43,158 nucleotides of DNA. It comes from an uncultured Bacteroidota bacterium (lineage in GTDB: Bacteria; Bacteroidota; Bacteroidia; Flavobacteriales; BACL11). Below, in pieces: positions 9,997-19,193 of the stretch; position 1 is the stretch's first letter, and each line of letters opens with the position of its first letter. The stretch spans positions 1 to 43,158 of the forward strand of contig CACHFI010000007.1 of the NCBI GenBank assembly GCA_902579065.1, read 5' to 3'. Under the pieces are notes generated by a model. That model was not told the origin of the DNA and searched no databases. It saw only the letters and a list, made by a program, of their open reading frames with translations. Both the position numbers and the translations under genes were made by a program.

Positions 9997-12396
9997 ATGA
10001 GAAAATTTTTCTCTATAGCAATTCTAGTTTCATTCTCAATTTGTGTTTTTGCACAAAATAACAACTTTACTATATCAGGAAATGTATCTGATATAATAAC
10101 TAATGAGGGCTTAATCGGTGTAAATATAATTTCAAATAAAATCGGTACTTCAACAGATATAAATGGAAATTACACATTAAATCTTCCATATGGTGAACAT
10201 AATATTGTTTATAAATATATTGGTTATGAAGAGGTTATAAAACAAATTAAAGTTTTTTCAGATTCTGTTGTAAGTATTAACGTGAAACTAAGTCAATCAT
10301 CAGAGCAGCTTAATACAGTAGTGGTTTCTGCTGGAAAATTCAATCAAAGACTGGAAGAAACTACTGTTTCTATGGAAGTAATTAAACCAAGTTTAATTGA
10401 AAATAAAAACTCTTCAAACATAGAAACTGCTATGGAACAAATTCCGGGTTTGAATATTACGGATGGGCAAGCAAATATAAGAGGAGGAAGTGGATGGAGT
10501 TATGGAGCTGGAACAAGAGTATTAGTCATGGTAGATGATATGCCACTCATATCTGGAGATGCTGGACAAGTTCAATGGAACCTTATTGCAACTGAAAATA
10601 TTAATCAAGTTGAAATAATTAAAGGAGCATCATCAGCATTATATGGCTCATCAGCATTAAATGGAATTATTAATATTAGAACTTCCTATCCTAAACAATC
10701 TGAAATTGATAAAAATCCAAGTGTTGGTTATACAAAAGTAAATTTTAATTTTGGTGTTATTGATTTTGCAAAACGATCAGCCCTAAATTGGTATGGCAAT
10801 AAAAGAAATGCCTTTCAAGGAGTTGAATTTCTGCAATCCCTAAAATACGAAAATCTTGACTTATCTTTTGGTGGTAATATTTTTGATGATGAAGGATATA
10901 GAAAAGATGAAAAAACTCATCGAAGAAGATTTAATATGAATTCACTTTTTAAGAGTGAAAAAATTTCAGGACTTAGTTATGGTATAAATGCAAATGCTCT
11001 CTTTGAATCTACTGCTTCAGCCATTATATGGAATGGTTTTGACGAGGCATATATTGCATTAAATAATGATGTAATTACTACAAGTGGTGATTCATACAAT
11101 GTAGATCCTTATGTAACTTACATAAGAGGGAATAATAGACATTCTTTAAGAACAAGGTATTTAAAAGTTATTAATGATAATGAGTCATTAGATAGTTTGC
11201 AAGATTATGACAATAGATCAAAATCATATTATGCTGATTATCAATGGCAAAATAAAATTGATAGATATGACCTTTCATTTACCAGTGGTATAACAAATGA
11301 AATAATTTTTGCAAAATCAAAACAATTTCAAGGCAATAATTACAGAAGAAATCATGCTCTTTACGGTCAAATAGATAAGAAAATTGGGAATCTTAATATT
11401 TCAGCAGGTGGAAGATATGAATACTTTAGTTTAAATTCTGAAACAAAGCATGTAATTGATGGCGATTCTCTTGACCATTTTGCAGTGGGTAGTCCTGTTT
11501 TTAGAGCAGGACTCAACTATCAATTAGGAGAATCAACATTTATTCGTTCTTCATGGGGGCAAGGATATCGTTTTCCGTCAATGGCCGAATTATTTGTTTC
11601 AACTAATGCTGCTGGTATAGAGATTTATTCAAATCCTGAATTAAAACCTGAAACTGGTTGGAGTGCTGAGTTAGGAATAAAACAAAATATAAAAATAAAT
11701 AATTGGCTTGGCTCAATCGATATTGCGGCATTTGTAATGAGATATAATGACATGATGGAGTTTACTTTTGGACAGTGGGGTGATCCATTAACAATGCCTC
11801 TTTATGGTTTAGGATTTAAGTCAGTTAATATTGGAAAGACAGAAATAAGTGGTTTAGAACTAAGTGTTAATGGTGTAGGAAAAATAAATCAAAATTTAAA
11901 AATTAATTTAATTGGAGGATATACATACATGAATCCAATTCCCCTTGAACCTGACAAGGTTTATACAGAAAGTATAGGCCAAGTTTCAATTAATGGAGAA
12001 TTAATTGGACCAGAATTAACATATAATAATTCAAGTTCAGATCCATCTATTTTAAAGTATCGATATCAGCATATTGCAAAAATTGATGCTGAAATTACAT
12101 ATTTTAATAAATATATATTCGGATCAAGCATTAGGTATAATGATTTTATGGAAAACATTGATAAAGTTTTTACAGACGAATGGTTAAATCAAGAATTAAT
12201 TCCAGGTATTAATGAAGCACGAGAAAAATTTAAAAATGGAGATATTATTTTTGACCTAAGATTAGGATTTCATATGGACAGAAACTCAAAATTAAGTTTA
12301 ATAGTAAACAATCTTTTTAACAGAGAATATATGAGTAGACCTGCAGACATGCAACCTCAAAGAACAATTGCATTACAACTAAGTCTTAAGATTTAA
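9997..12396 (+). CDS. TonB-dependent outer-membrane receptor
   Basis: This 799-residue outer-membrane protein has a signal peptide (cut likely after ICVFA near residue 19), then a carboxypeptidase-regulatory-like beta-sandwich at about 24-105 as usual in Bacteroidota receptors. The plug domain follows at about 115-225 (IPGLNITDGQANIRGGSGWSYG-type motif, then IEIIKGASSALYGSSALNGIINI-like residues). The 22-strand barrel continues to the end, with the C-terminal aromatic/hydrophobic strand. It imports an unknown ligand, possibly a metal chelate or vitamin, by the proton-motive force. No SusD partner follows, so a polysaccharide role is less likely. kdsB starts directly after the stop codon. Confidence 0.9.
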   Translation: MRKFFSIAILVSFSICVFAQNNNFTISGNVSDIITNEGLIGVNIISNKIGTSTDINGNYTLNLPYGEHNIVYKYIGYEEVIKQIKVFSDSVVSINVKLSQSSEQLNTVVVSAGKFNQRLEETTVSMEVIKPSLIENKNSSNIETAMEQIPGLNITDGQANIRGGSGWSYGAGTRVLVMVDDMPLISGDAGQVQWNLIATENINQVEIIKGASSALYGSSALNGIINIRTSYPKQSEIDKNPSVGYTKVNFNFGVIDFAKRSALNWYGNKRNAFQGVEFLQSLKYENLDLSFGGNIFDDEGYRKDEKTHRRRFNMNSLFKSEKISGLSYGINANALFESTASAIIWNGFDEAYIALNNDVITTSGDSYNVDPYVTYIRGNNRHSLRTRYLKVINDNESLDSLQDYDNRSKSYYADYQWQNKIDRYDLSFTSGITNEIIFAKSKQFQGNNYRRNHALYGQIDKKIGNLNISAGGRYEYFSLNSETKHVIDGDSLDHFAVGSPVFRAGLNYQLGESTFIRSSWGQGYRFPSMAELFVSTNAAGIEIYSNPELKPETGWSAELGIKQNIKINNWLGSIDIAAFVMRYNDMMEFTFGQWGDPLTMPLYGLGFKSVNIGKTEISGLELSVNGVGKINQNLKINLIGGYTYMNPIPLEPDKVYTESIGQVSINGELIGPELTYNNSSSDPSILKYRYQHIAKIDAEITYFNKYIFGSSIRYNDFMENIDKVFTDEWLNQELIPGINEAREKFKNGDIIFDLRLGFHMDRNSKLSLIVNNLFNREYMSRPADMQPQRTIALQLSLKI

Positions 12397-13113
12397 ATGA
12401 AAACAATTGTTATTATCCCTGCTCGACTTGAATCCACAAGACTTCCTGAAAAACCATTAATTAAAATTCAAGGGATAAGTTTAATCCATCGAGTTTATAA
12501 CAGAATAAAGAAATGCAAAAGTAAATTAGATATAGTTGTTGCAACTGATAGTTATAAAATTGCAGAACATGTAAAATCATTTGATTGTGAATTTATCTTT
12601 ACAAGTAATAAACATATTTCTGGAACAGACAGATGTAATGAAGCATTACAATCGCTTAAAGAAAAATATGATTTAGTTATTAATGTACAAGGAGACGAGC
12701 CTATAATAAATCCAAAAATTATTGATGATCTAATCAATAAATTCCAATTAGAAAATGATGAGATAGTATCTGTAGCAAAACCAATTACTGATTTAGACTT
12801 AATAGATAATATTAATATTGTCAAAGTTGAATTTAACTCAAATATGTTAGCAGAAAGATTTTATAGGAAGTCAAATACAGATATAACTTCAGCATTCAAA
12901 CATTATGGGATTTATGCATTCAAACCCAATATTCTTAATGAAATTTGTAGCTTGCCTCCAACTGCTAACGAGTTAATTTACAAATTGGAACAATTAAGAT
13001 GGTTAGACAATAATTATAAAATTAAAATTATAAAAACCAATTACAATTCTGTATCTATTGATAATAAAGAAGACATTGAATTTCTTTTACAGAATTTCAG
13101 TAATGAACTATAA
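12397..13113 (+). CDS. kdsB: 3-deoxy-manno-octulosonate cytidylyltransferase (CMP-KDO synthetase)
   Basis: This 238-residue cytosolic enzyme activates KDO with CTP for the lipopolysaccharide inner core. The family signature PARLESTRLPEKPL is at residues 8-21, and the sugar/nucleotide motifs VATDS near 49, NVQGDEPII near 95 and HYGIYAF near 168 are present. Length is slightly below the 245-250 residues usual for KdsB. The ATG directly follows the TonB receptor stop (TAAATG), and the gene ends 1 base from the stop of the convergent protease gene. Confidence 0.93.
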   Translation: MKTIVIIPARLESTRLPEKPLIKIQGISLIHRVYNRIKKCKSKLDIVVATDSYKIAEHVKSFDCEFIFTSNKHISGTDRCNEALQSLKEKYDLVINVQGDEPIINPKIIDDLINKFQLENDEIVSVAKPITDLDLIDNINIVKVEFNSNMLAERFYRKSNTDITSAFKHYGIYAFKPNILNEICSLPPTANELIYKLEQLRWLDNNYKIKIIKTNYNSVSIDNKEDIEFLLQNFSNEL

Positions 13114-13114
13114 T

Positions 13115-16100
13115 TTAATTCACAAAAAGTTTTGACTGAAATGAGGTTTTATCATTTATTACTTTAATAGTATATATACCTTTAGATAGCTCACTTATGT
13201 TTATTGATGGATCAATAAAATTTTGTGATTTATAAAAACATATTTTTCCACTAACATCAAAAATCTCAACACTTTTTATATGATGATCTGATTGAATGAA
13301 AATTTTGTCTTTCGCAGGATTTGGATAAATTAAAACATGATTTTCATTTAACTCATTTTGGCTAGAGGGAGCAATAAAAACAGCGTGTGCAAGAGAAAAA
13401 TTAGACAAACATGTTTCTTGAACTTGTAAATTATAAAAGAAATAATGATAATTAGTATCACCGGGATAAGGAGAATTATGACCTGTTATACTGGCAATAT
13501 TTCCAAGTGGATAAGGATATGATGCCCCGGAATTATTTCTAAATAAATCCGTTCCTGTTGAACTAACTCCCAGCTCTAAATCATTCATTACGGGTAAATC
13601 AAAATCTAACTGAAGTGTATTTAATCCTACTTGTAAGAAAATAGTTTTATCATCAAGAATCTGACTATTATTATCTCTTAATTCAAAAGTTACATTATGA
13701 CTAGTTCCAGCATAAACATCAGCTGAAATTAATTTACTTGCTTTAAAACAATCTATATAAATGTGTCTATCATTGTTATAAAAACTACCTCCTCCTATAT
13801 TATTATTAATTGGTCCACCACTCACAATTGGACCACCTGATTCTTGAGCGTAATATGTTGTATTCACAGAAATTGTTGGGGTAATAAATGTTGATCCACT
13901 TCCCAAGGAAGGACTTCCAAGTGTATCTGCATACCAGTTAACAGTGTTACTTAATGATGTTAATGTAAATGATGCTGGAGAAACATAAGATGTGTCGTTA
14001 AACGTAATAGGAGGATCAGCAAAATCAACTAATACTACCGATGTTATGAGAATTGAATCTTGACCCAAGGAATTAGAAACAAATAATGATACATCAAAAA
14101 CACCTTCACTAAGGTAGGTGTGAACAGGATTTTCTAAAGTTGATATATTTCCATCACCAAAATCCCACAACCAGTTACTTGGTTGACCATAACTATTATC
14201 TTCAAAACTAACTTCTCCTGAACATGAAATTGGATCATTCACAATAAAATCAGCAACTGGTGGAGCAGCACAACTAGAATTAATAGGTTGTGCATTTACT
14301 GCTATATCTCTCCTACCTTTTCCATCATTTTTCTTTGCACAAACAGAAAACCATGAATCTAAAATATTTGGATTTGGATTAAGTATTAGTGCAGATTGAG
14401 TAGGATTACCATTTGAAACAACAGTGGTCATAGAATCCATATATTTTTGACCCAACATACTTACCTCATATTCAGTTGCACCTGAAACAGTATTCCATAG
14501 AACATATATTGAATCAGGACAAATCCAATTAACTGAAACATCAGGCACATCTATTATTGTAAAATTAGCATCACTTTCATCAGAAATACCATTTCTACTA
14601 ATTCTAACTCGAGCTAAATCAGTTGATACAGTAACTCCATTAACAGCACTTGGAATATTCCAATTATAAAAATTAGAATTTACTCCAGCATTATTTGTTA
14701 TTATGTTCCAATTCAAACCATTGTCTAAAGTATACTCCAAAACAAAAGGATTATTATCTTCTGGAGCGTCCCATCTAATTAATTCAAATTCTCCTGGCAC
14801 TAATCCTTCTCCTCCAATTGGATATGTCAAATTAATCTCATTTGATTTAATTTCATATGTCATAAAGTACTGCTGCGGTCCATAAGGAACGGCTGTTCCA
14901 TTAATTGTCAAAGTATATGCTCCAGCAGCAGGATTTTTAATTGTAACTTGTTCCATATTATTGAGATCATCAACACCTTGAATAGCAGGGGTGTTTAAAA
15001 TACTAGAGTTTGGTGTAGGATCTAACACCCATGGGTATATAATAGTTCCACTTGGAGATGTTAGTGTGATGTCTAAATCATTAACTAAAGCGATGCTTGC
15101 GTTTGTACTTGCCTCTTTATCGTGCCAATAAACCATAACTTTAATTTCTTTTGTTCCTGCTGGTACATTAATGATATGATCTTCATCATTTCCCTGTGAA
15201 ATTGCACCTGATTCGTAATTATTATTTTCCAAAATAGTCAAACCTCTTAATACATTAATCTCTCCCCATCCATGTTTAAAATCAGGTCCTGGATTACCTA
15301 AATCATCAGCAGAGTTTAACACCACACACTTCATTAATGCAGAAGAAGGATTTGATCCTCCATTAAGTTCTTTATAAGCTTGATATAATTGAGCCATACA
15401 TCCAGCAACTCCAGGGCAAGCCATAGATGTACCAGTAAAACTATCATATGTATTATTAGGCAGTGTTGAGTTTACAGATGTACCCTTTGCACCAACATCA
15501 GGCTTGATTCTTCCATCTGCTGCGGGCCCTCTACTTGATGAACCAGCTAAATTACTTATCTGAGTGAGGTTAGCTACAGCAATTACATTTTTTGCTTGTT
15601 TATGCCCACCAGTTACATTTCCCCAACCTGCTCCAGCTCCATATCCGCAATCAGAATTACCATCATTTCCAGCTGAAAAAACATGTGTCAAAGAAGGATA
15701 TAATCTTATCTGTTCATCAAGATCTTTTGCTAAAGATGTATAGCCAGCATTACATCCATTACTGTATGATTTTGAAGTAATAATAACATCTTGATTTTGA
15801 TATAACATTGGAACATCGTCATAATTATTATTACTACTTCCGAAAACATATAAAAAAGAACCATCTGCCATTCCTGCTGTAGTTGGATCTAAATTGCCGG
15901 CACCCATAATTGTTCCAGAGACATGATCCCCGTGATCATTGTTGATGTTAGAACTACACCCATTACAGTAAGATTGATCTACTCTTCCTTGTCTATCAAT
16001 ATGAGGACCAACTAATCCATCATCTTGCATCATTATATTTATACCTTCTCCGTTGTATTTTTTTCCGCCATTGATATTTGTATTAATAGCATTTGATCGA

Positions 16101-16708
16101 TGTAATGTTCTAGCCGTTTTATTTTCCGGAACAGATGGAGGATCAATAGGTTCAATATACCAAACTTGATTAATTAAAGAAATGTCAATTAAATCATCTT
16201 TATTTATTGATAAAATAAATGATGAATTTTTTACATCTTTTATACTGAAATCATAACCAAGAACATTGAAATTTTCCTGCACTTTATCTATATTAACATC
16301 ATTATAAAGGATAATTTTTATAGATAATTTATTATTTTGAAAAGCCCAACTTGGCAATTTATTGTTTTGAATCTTTGGATCTAGTTTATATTCTGGAAGT
16401 ACATTAATAACACTTAAGACACCATAACTATTTAATGTATTTGTATCAAAACTTTTAGGAAGATTTATAAGAAATGTATTTCTAGGCAAGTATTCTAAAA
16501 ATTGAATTCCTAACAATTCTAAATCTTGTTTTTTTTGATTATTTGGGATTATATCAAAAACAATTAAACAATAATTATCATCTAAAGATAAATCAAGCTT
16601 TTGCTCTTTAGAATAATCAATAGTTTTAGATTTAAGATAAATATTTGTTTGTGCAAATAATTGAAGATTAATGCAAAATATAAATAGAGAGATAATGATT
16701 TTTTTCAT
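13115..16708 (-). CDS. Secreted subtilisin-like (S8) protease with PKD and T9SS sorting domain
   Basis: This 1197-residue protein has a signal peptide ending near LQLFAQ, a propeptide-like region to about 200, and an S8 catalytic domain at about 205-475. Triad candidates are Asp229 or Asp230 in MMQDDG, His262 in HGDHVSG and Ser428 in GTSMACPG; the oxyanion Asn348 is in SAGNDG. Beta-rich domains follow, including a proprotein convertase-like stretch, an Fn3-like part near 730-815, a PKD domain near 815-900 (WDFGDG), and a type A T9SS sorting domain from about 1120 (IYPNPAKDK). It is predicted to be exported by T9SS and surface-attached or released. The divergent HU/SPOR gene starts 37 bases away. 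Confidence 0.92.
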   Translation of the reverse strand: MKKIIISLFIFCINLQLFAQTNIYLKSKTIDYSKEQKLDLSLDDNYCLIVFDIIPNNQKKQDLELLGIQFLEYLPRNTFLINLPKSFDTNTLNSYGVLSVINVLPEYKLDPKIQNNKLPSWAFQNNKLSIKIILYNDVNIDKVQENFNVLGYDFSIKDVKNSSFILSINKDDLIDISLINQVWYIEPIDPPSVPENKTARTLHRSNAINTNINGGKKYNGEGINIMMQDDGLVGPHIDRQGRVDQSYCNGCSSNINNDHGDHVSGTIMGAGNLDPTTAGMADGSFLYVFGSSNNNYDDVPMLYQNQDVIITSKSYSNGCNAGYTSLAKDLDEQIRLYPSLTHVFSAGNDGNSDCGYGAGAGWGNVTGGHKQAKNVIAVANLTQISNLAGSSSRGPAADGRIKPDVGAKGTSVNSTLPNNTYDSFTGTSMACPGVAGCMAQLYQAYKELNGGSNPSSALMKCVVLNSADDLGNPGPDFKHGWGEINVLRGLTILENNNYESGAISQGNDEDHIINVPAGTKEIKVMVYWHDKEASTNASIALVNDLDITLTSPSGTIIYPWVLDPTPNSSILNTPAIQGVDDLNNMEQVTIKNPAAGAYTLTINGTAVPYGPQQYFMTYEIKSNEINLTYPIGGEGLVPGEFELIRWDAPEDNNPFVLEYTLDNGLNWNIITNNAGVNSNFYNWNIPSAVNGVTVSTDLARVRISRNGISDESDANFTIIDVPDVSVNWICPDSIYVLWNTVSGATEYEVSMLGQKYMDSMTTVVSNGNPTQSALILNPNPNILDSWFSVCAKKNDGKGRRDIAVNAQPINSSCAAPPVADFIVNDPISCSGEVSFEDNSYGQPSNWLWDFGDGNISTLENPVHTYLSEGVFDVSLFVSNSLGQDSILITSVVLVDFADPPITFNDTSYVSPASFTLTSLSNTVNWYADTLGSPSLGSGSTFITPTISVNTTYYAQESGGPIVSGGPINNNIGGGSFYNNDRHIYIDCFKASKLISADVYAGTSHNVTFELRDNNSQILDDKTIFLQVGLNTLQLDFDLPVMNDLELGVSSTGTDLFRNNSGASYPYPLGNIASITGHNSPYPGDTNYHYFFYNLQVQETCLSNFSLAHAVFIAPSSQNELNENHVLIYPNPAKDKIFIQSDHHIKSVEIFDVSGKICFYKSQNFIDPSINISELSKGIYTIKVINDKTSFQSKLFVN

Positions 16709-16709
16709 A

Positions 16710-16741
16710 TTGTAAAGATAATGATAATTATGTTATTTTTG
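16710..16741 (+). promoter_or_regulatory. Promoter of the HU/SPOR gene, predicted leaderless
   Basis: TTG (16710-16712), then 21 bases, then TATTTTTG (16734-16741), a full TAnnTTTG match. Only 4 bases separate the box from the ATG at 16746, so initiation is expected at about the start codon. It overlaps the oppositely oriented box for the protease. Confidence 0.45.
16713..16720 (-). promoter_or_regulatory. Near-consensus -7 box just before the S8 protease ATG
   Basis: TATCTTTA on the minus strand matches TAnnTTTG at 5 of 6 fixed positions and ends 4 bases before the ATG at 16708. If used, the transcript would start at or within a base or two of the start codon, so the mRNA would be leaderless. 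Confidence 0.35.
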
Positions 16742-16745
16742 TCTT

Positions 16746-17684
16746 ATGAATAAAACGGTTACTAATTATATTGCAGAATTACTTTACACCCATGATTGTG
16801 TGATAGTAGCAAATTTTGGAGGTTTCGTTTGCAATAAAACATCAGCTAAACTTGATCAGGTGACTGGAATTTTATCACCTCCAAATAAATCAATTTTATT
16901 CAACTCACAATTAAAAGAAAATGATGGTCTTTTAATTAATCATATTTCAAAGTCCAATAATATAAGTCTTGAAGAAGCAAGTAAAGAAGTTGAAATTTTT
17001 GTTAATAATTGTTTAGAAAAGCTAAATAGATTCAAATCACTAAGATTCGATGAAATTGGTTTATTCACTTTAAATGATGATAACAAAATTATCTTTAATC
17101 AAGACTTAAGCACAAACTATAATTCAAACTCATTTGGATTTAATGATTTGACATATAACAAAATAACAAGAGAACAATCTGAAATCATTGAAGAGTCTTT
17201 AAAAATCATTAAATCTAAAAACAACTTTAATGTTAAGAGAATGCTAAAGGCGGCAGCTATTTTAATTCCTTTACTTGGAATTTCTTTATTGAGCATAACA
17301 CAGGAAAAGGCAGTAAACAAAGTATATCATCAAATTGCTGAGCTGAACCCATTAACAATTTTTGAAGCTAAAAAAGAAAATGTTGTTACAACTAAAACAA
17401 TTATTGAAGAAATAAAAAAAGAAGATAATAAAACAACTATGATAGTTGAGGAAAAACCAATTATAAAAAAACAATATTACATTATAGCTGGAGCATTTAG
17501 CGTTGAAGAGAATGCTAATAAACTTCAATCAAGACTTAATAGTTGGAATTATAATTCTACCATTATTAGAAATCAAAATATTATGCGAGTAAGTTATGAT
17601 GAATTTGCTTCGAAAGAAGAGGCACTTGTATCTCTCGCAAAAATTAGAAAAGAAAATCCAAAAGCCTGGATACTTACACTTTAA
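16746..17684 (+). CDS. HU-type (CCDC81-like) DNA-binding, transmembrane and SPOR domain protein
   Basis: This 312-residue protein has an N-terminal pair of HU/IHF-like domains of the Bacteroidota CCDC81 type (about 1-60, with FGGFV at 24-28, and 61-120, with FDEIGLF at 101-107). A linker follows, then one transmembrane helix at about 168-185, a charged periplasmic spacer, and a C-terminal SPOR domain at about 243-312 (YYIIAGAFSVEENANKLQSRL). SPOR domains bind peptidoglycan stripped of stem peptides at division sites. The layout predicts a cytoplasmic DNA- or protein-binding end tethered through the membrane to septal wall. It starts 37 bases from the protease gene and the thioesterase gene follows after 2 bases. 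Confidence 0.85.
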   Translation: MNKTVTNYIAELLYTHDCVIVANFGGFVCNKTSAKLDQVTGILSPPNKSILFNSQLKENDGLLINHISKSNNISLEEASKEVEIFVNNCLEKLNRFKSLRFDEIGLFTLNDDNKIIFNQDLSTNYNSNSFGFNDLTYNKITREQSEIIEESLKIIKSKNNFNVKRMLKAAAILIPLLGISLLSITQEKAVNKVYHQIAELNPLTIFEAKKENVVTTKTIIEEIKKEDNKTTMIVEEKPIIKKQYYIIAGAFSVEENANKLQSRLNSWNYNSTIIRNQNIMRVSYDEFASKEEALVSLAKIRKENPKAWILTL

Positions 17685-17686
17685 TT

Positions 17687-18199
17687 ATGAAAAGTAAATT
17701 CCCAAGAGATTCACGTGCAATTTTAACAGAAATTGTACTTCCAAACGACACTAATAATTTAGATAATTTAATGGGGGGCAGACTATTATATTGGATGGAC
17801 ACAATTGCAGCAGTAGCCGCACAAAGACATTCAAACAGAACTTCTGTCACAGCATCTGTTAATAATGTAAGTTTTAACAACCCTATACCTAGAGGAAGTG
17901 TTGTTACTATCGAAGCAAATATCTCTAGATCATTTAATTCTTCTATGGAAATTTTTCTTGATGTTTGGGCGGAAGACACATTATCAGGAGAGAAAACAAA
18001 ATGCAATGAAGCCATCTACACTTTTGTAGCAGTAAGTAAGTTAGGTAAACCTGTAAAAGTACCCGAAGTAATTCCAGAAACAGAACTTGAAAAAATTAGG
18101 TTTGATGGAGCATTAAGAAGAAGACAACTTTCTTTAATACTTGGGGGTAAAATGAAAGCAGATGATGCTACTGAGCTTAAAGCTCTATTTAAGAAATAA
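17687..18199 (+). CDS. Acyl-CoA thioesterase, hotdog fold
   Basis: This 170-residue hotdog-fold protein of the YciA/BACH type hydrolyses acyl-CoA to free acid and CoA in the cytosol. The helix segment with the catalytic Asp is MGGRLLYWMDTIAAVAAQRHS near residues 28-49, followed by the strand ASVNNVSFNNPIPRGSVVTIEA. The C-terminal part carries FVAVSKLGKPVKVPEV. It begins 2 bases after the HU/SPOR gene, so both are likely one transcript. Its stop overlaps the end of the convergent glycosyltransferase gene by 11 bases. Chain-length preference cannot be read. Confidence 0.88.
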   Translation: MKSKFPRDSRAILTEIVLPNDTNNLDNLMGGRLLYWMDTIAAVAAQRHSNRTSVTASVNNVSFNNPIPRGSVVTIEANISRSFNSSMEIFLDVWAEDTLSGEKTKCNEAIYTFVAVSKLGKPVKVPEVIPETELEKIRFDGALRRRQLSLILGGKMKADDATELKALFKK

Positions 18200-19157
18200 A
18201 TTGAGTAATCTTTTCCAAAATTTCTTTTGGATTTATTTTTTTGACACAACCATCAGAAGTAAATCTACAGGATGAACCATGTTTAGAACATTGTCTTTTT
18301 GATAGTTCTGAAATAATCATTAAAGAATTAGACTTTTTTGTATATGGATAAAAACCTAAGTCTGGTTTTGTACAACCCCAAAATGAAATTATTTTTTTGT
18401 TTAGAGCTGCGCCAATATGCATAAGTCCTGTATCATTAGATAGCAAAAATTGACTATGCTTAATTAAATATCCTGATTGATTAATAGAGATGTTACCACA
18501 AAAATTATATATCTTATTTTGAGAACATTGATTAATTATCTGATTAGCTTTGTTAAATTCCTCCATACCACCCAATAAAACTATTGGAAGATTTAATTTA
18601 TTAGCAACATAACAAATTTGATCAACTGCTAATTTTTTTTGTTCTTTTGAAGCACCTATACACCAACTTATAAATTTTTGATTTATATCAAAATCAACCT
18701 CATCTTTTTTATCAATAAAAAAATCTAATCCCTTACCATCATTATTTAAATCTAGAAAAGAAGTTGCCTTAAAATATCTATCAACAACATGCTCATTATT
18801 TAAAAAGTTCTTTCCAGTATACATATATATTAACTTCTTGAAATTTGATTTTGAATATCTTTTTATAGGTACATTTAAAAACCTTAAGCCGTGAGATCTT
18901 ATGTTGTTATGTAGATCAATAACAAAATCATAATTTTCTTTTATCAAATCTTCCTTAATCTCATTTAATGACTTGTGAATTGTTATTACTTTGTCAATAT
19001 ATAAATTGTTGACTACAATTGAAGAGTATTGAGACTTGGTCAAAAAATGAATTTGTGCATTTTTTTGTTTTTTTAAAGCTCTTACAATTGGAGAGGTCAA
19101 AACAATATCTCCAATGGAACTAAATCTTACAATTAAAACTTTAAGTGAATCTGACAC
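18189..19157 (-). CDS. Glycosyltransferase family 9 (heptosyltransferase-like)
   Basis: This GT9 protein resembles ADP-heptose:LPS heptosyltransferases and acts at the inner face of the cytoplasmic membrane on core oligosaccharide. It opens with LKVLIVRFSSIGDIVLTSPIVRALK. A Rossmann-like second half has VVLLGG and the donor-site region LSNDTGLMHIGAALNKKIISFWG. An open frame runs back to a TTG at 19199, but I chose GTG at 19157 (322 residues). That start places the conserved opening close to the N-terminus, avoids overlap with tatD, and has a promoter-like box 5 bases upstream. The C-terminus overlaps the convergent thioesterase gene by 11 bases. The sugar donor is inferred, not shown. Confidence 0.82.
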   Translation of the reverse strand: MSDSLKVLIVRFSSIGDIVLTSPIVRALKKQKNAQIHFLTKSQYSSIVVNNLYIDKVITIHKSLNEIKEDLIKENYDFVIDLHNNIRSHGLRFLNVPIKRYSKSNFKKLIYMYTGKNFLNNEHVVDRYFKATSFLDLNNDGKGLDFFIDKKDEVDFDINQKFISWCIGASKEQKKLAVDQICYVANKLNLPIVLLGGMEEFNKANQIINQCSQNKIYNFCGNISINQSGYLIKHSQFLLSNDTGLMHIGAALNKKIISFWGCTKPDLGFYPYTKKSNSLMIISELSKRQCSKHGSSCRFTSDGCVKKINPKEILEKITQFIS

Positions 19158-19162
19158 AAGTG

Positions 19163-19170
19163 TAAAACTA
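19163..19170 (-). promoter_or_regulatory. Near-consensus -7 box before the GT9 GTG start
   Basis: TAGTTTTA on the minus strand matches TAnnTTTG at 5 of 6 fixed bases and ends 5 bases before GTG at 19157. It supports that start over the TTG at 19199 and would give a nearly leaderless mRNA. Confidence 0.3.
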
Positions 19171-19181
19171 AAGAAATTAAG

Positions 19182-19189
19182 TAATATTG
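19182..19189 (+). promoter_or_regulatory. Near-consensus -7 box before tatD
   Basis: TAATATTG matches TAnnTTTG at 5 of 6 fixed bases and ends 4 bases before the tatD ATG at 19194. No good -33 element is visible, so the call is weak. Confidence 0.25.
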
Positions 19190-19193
19190 CATA

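Noticed and set aside
15592-15780. 62-residue plus-strand frame
   Set aside because: It is antisense within the S8 catalytic domain coding region, whose motifs are clear on the minus strand.
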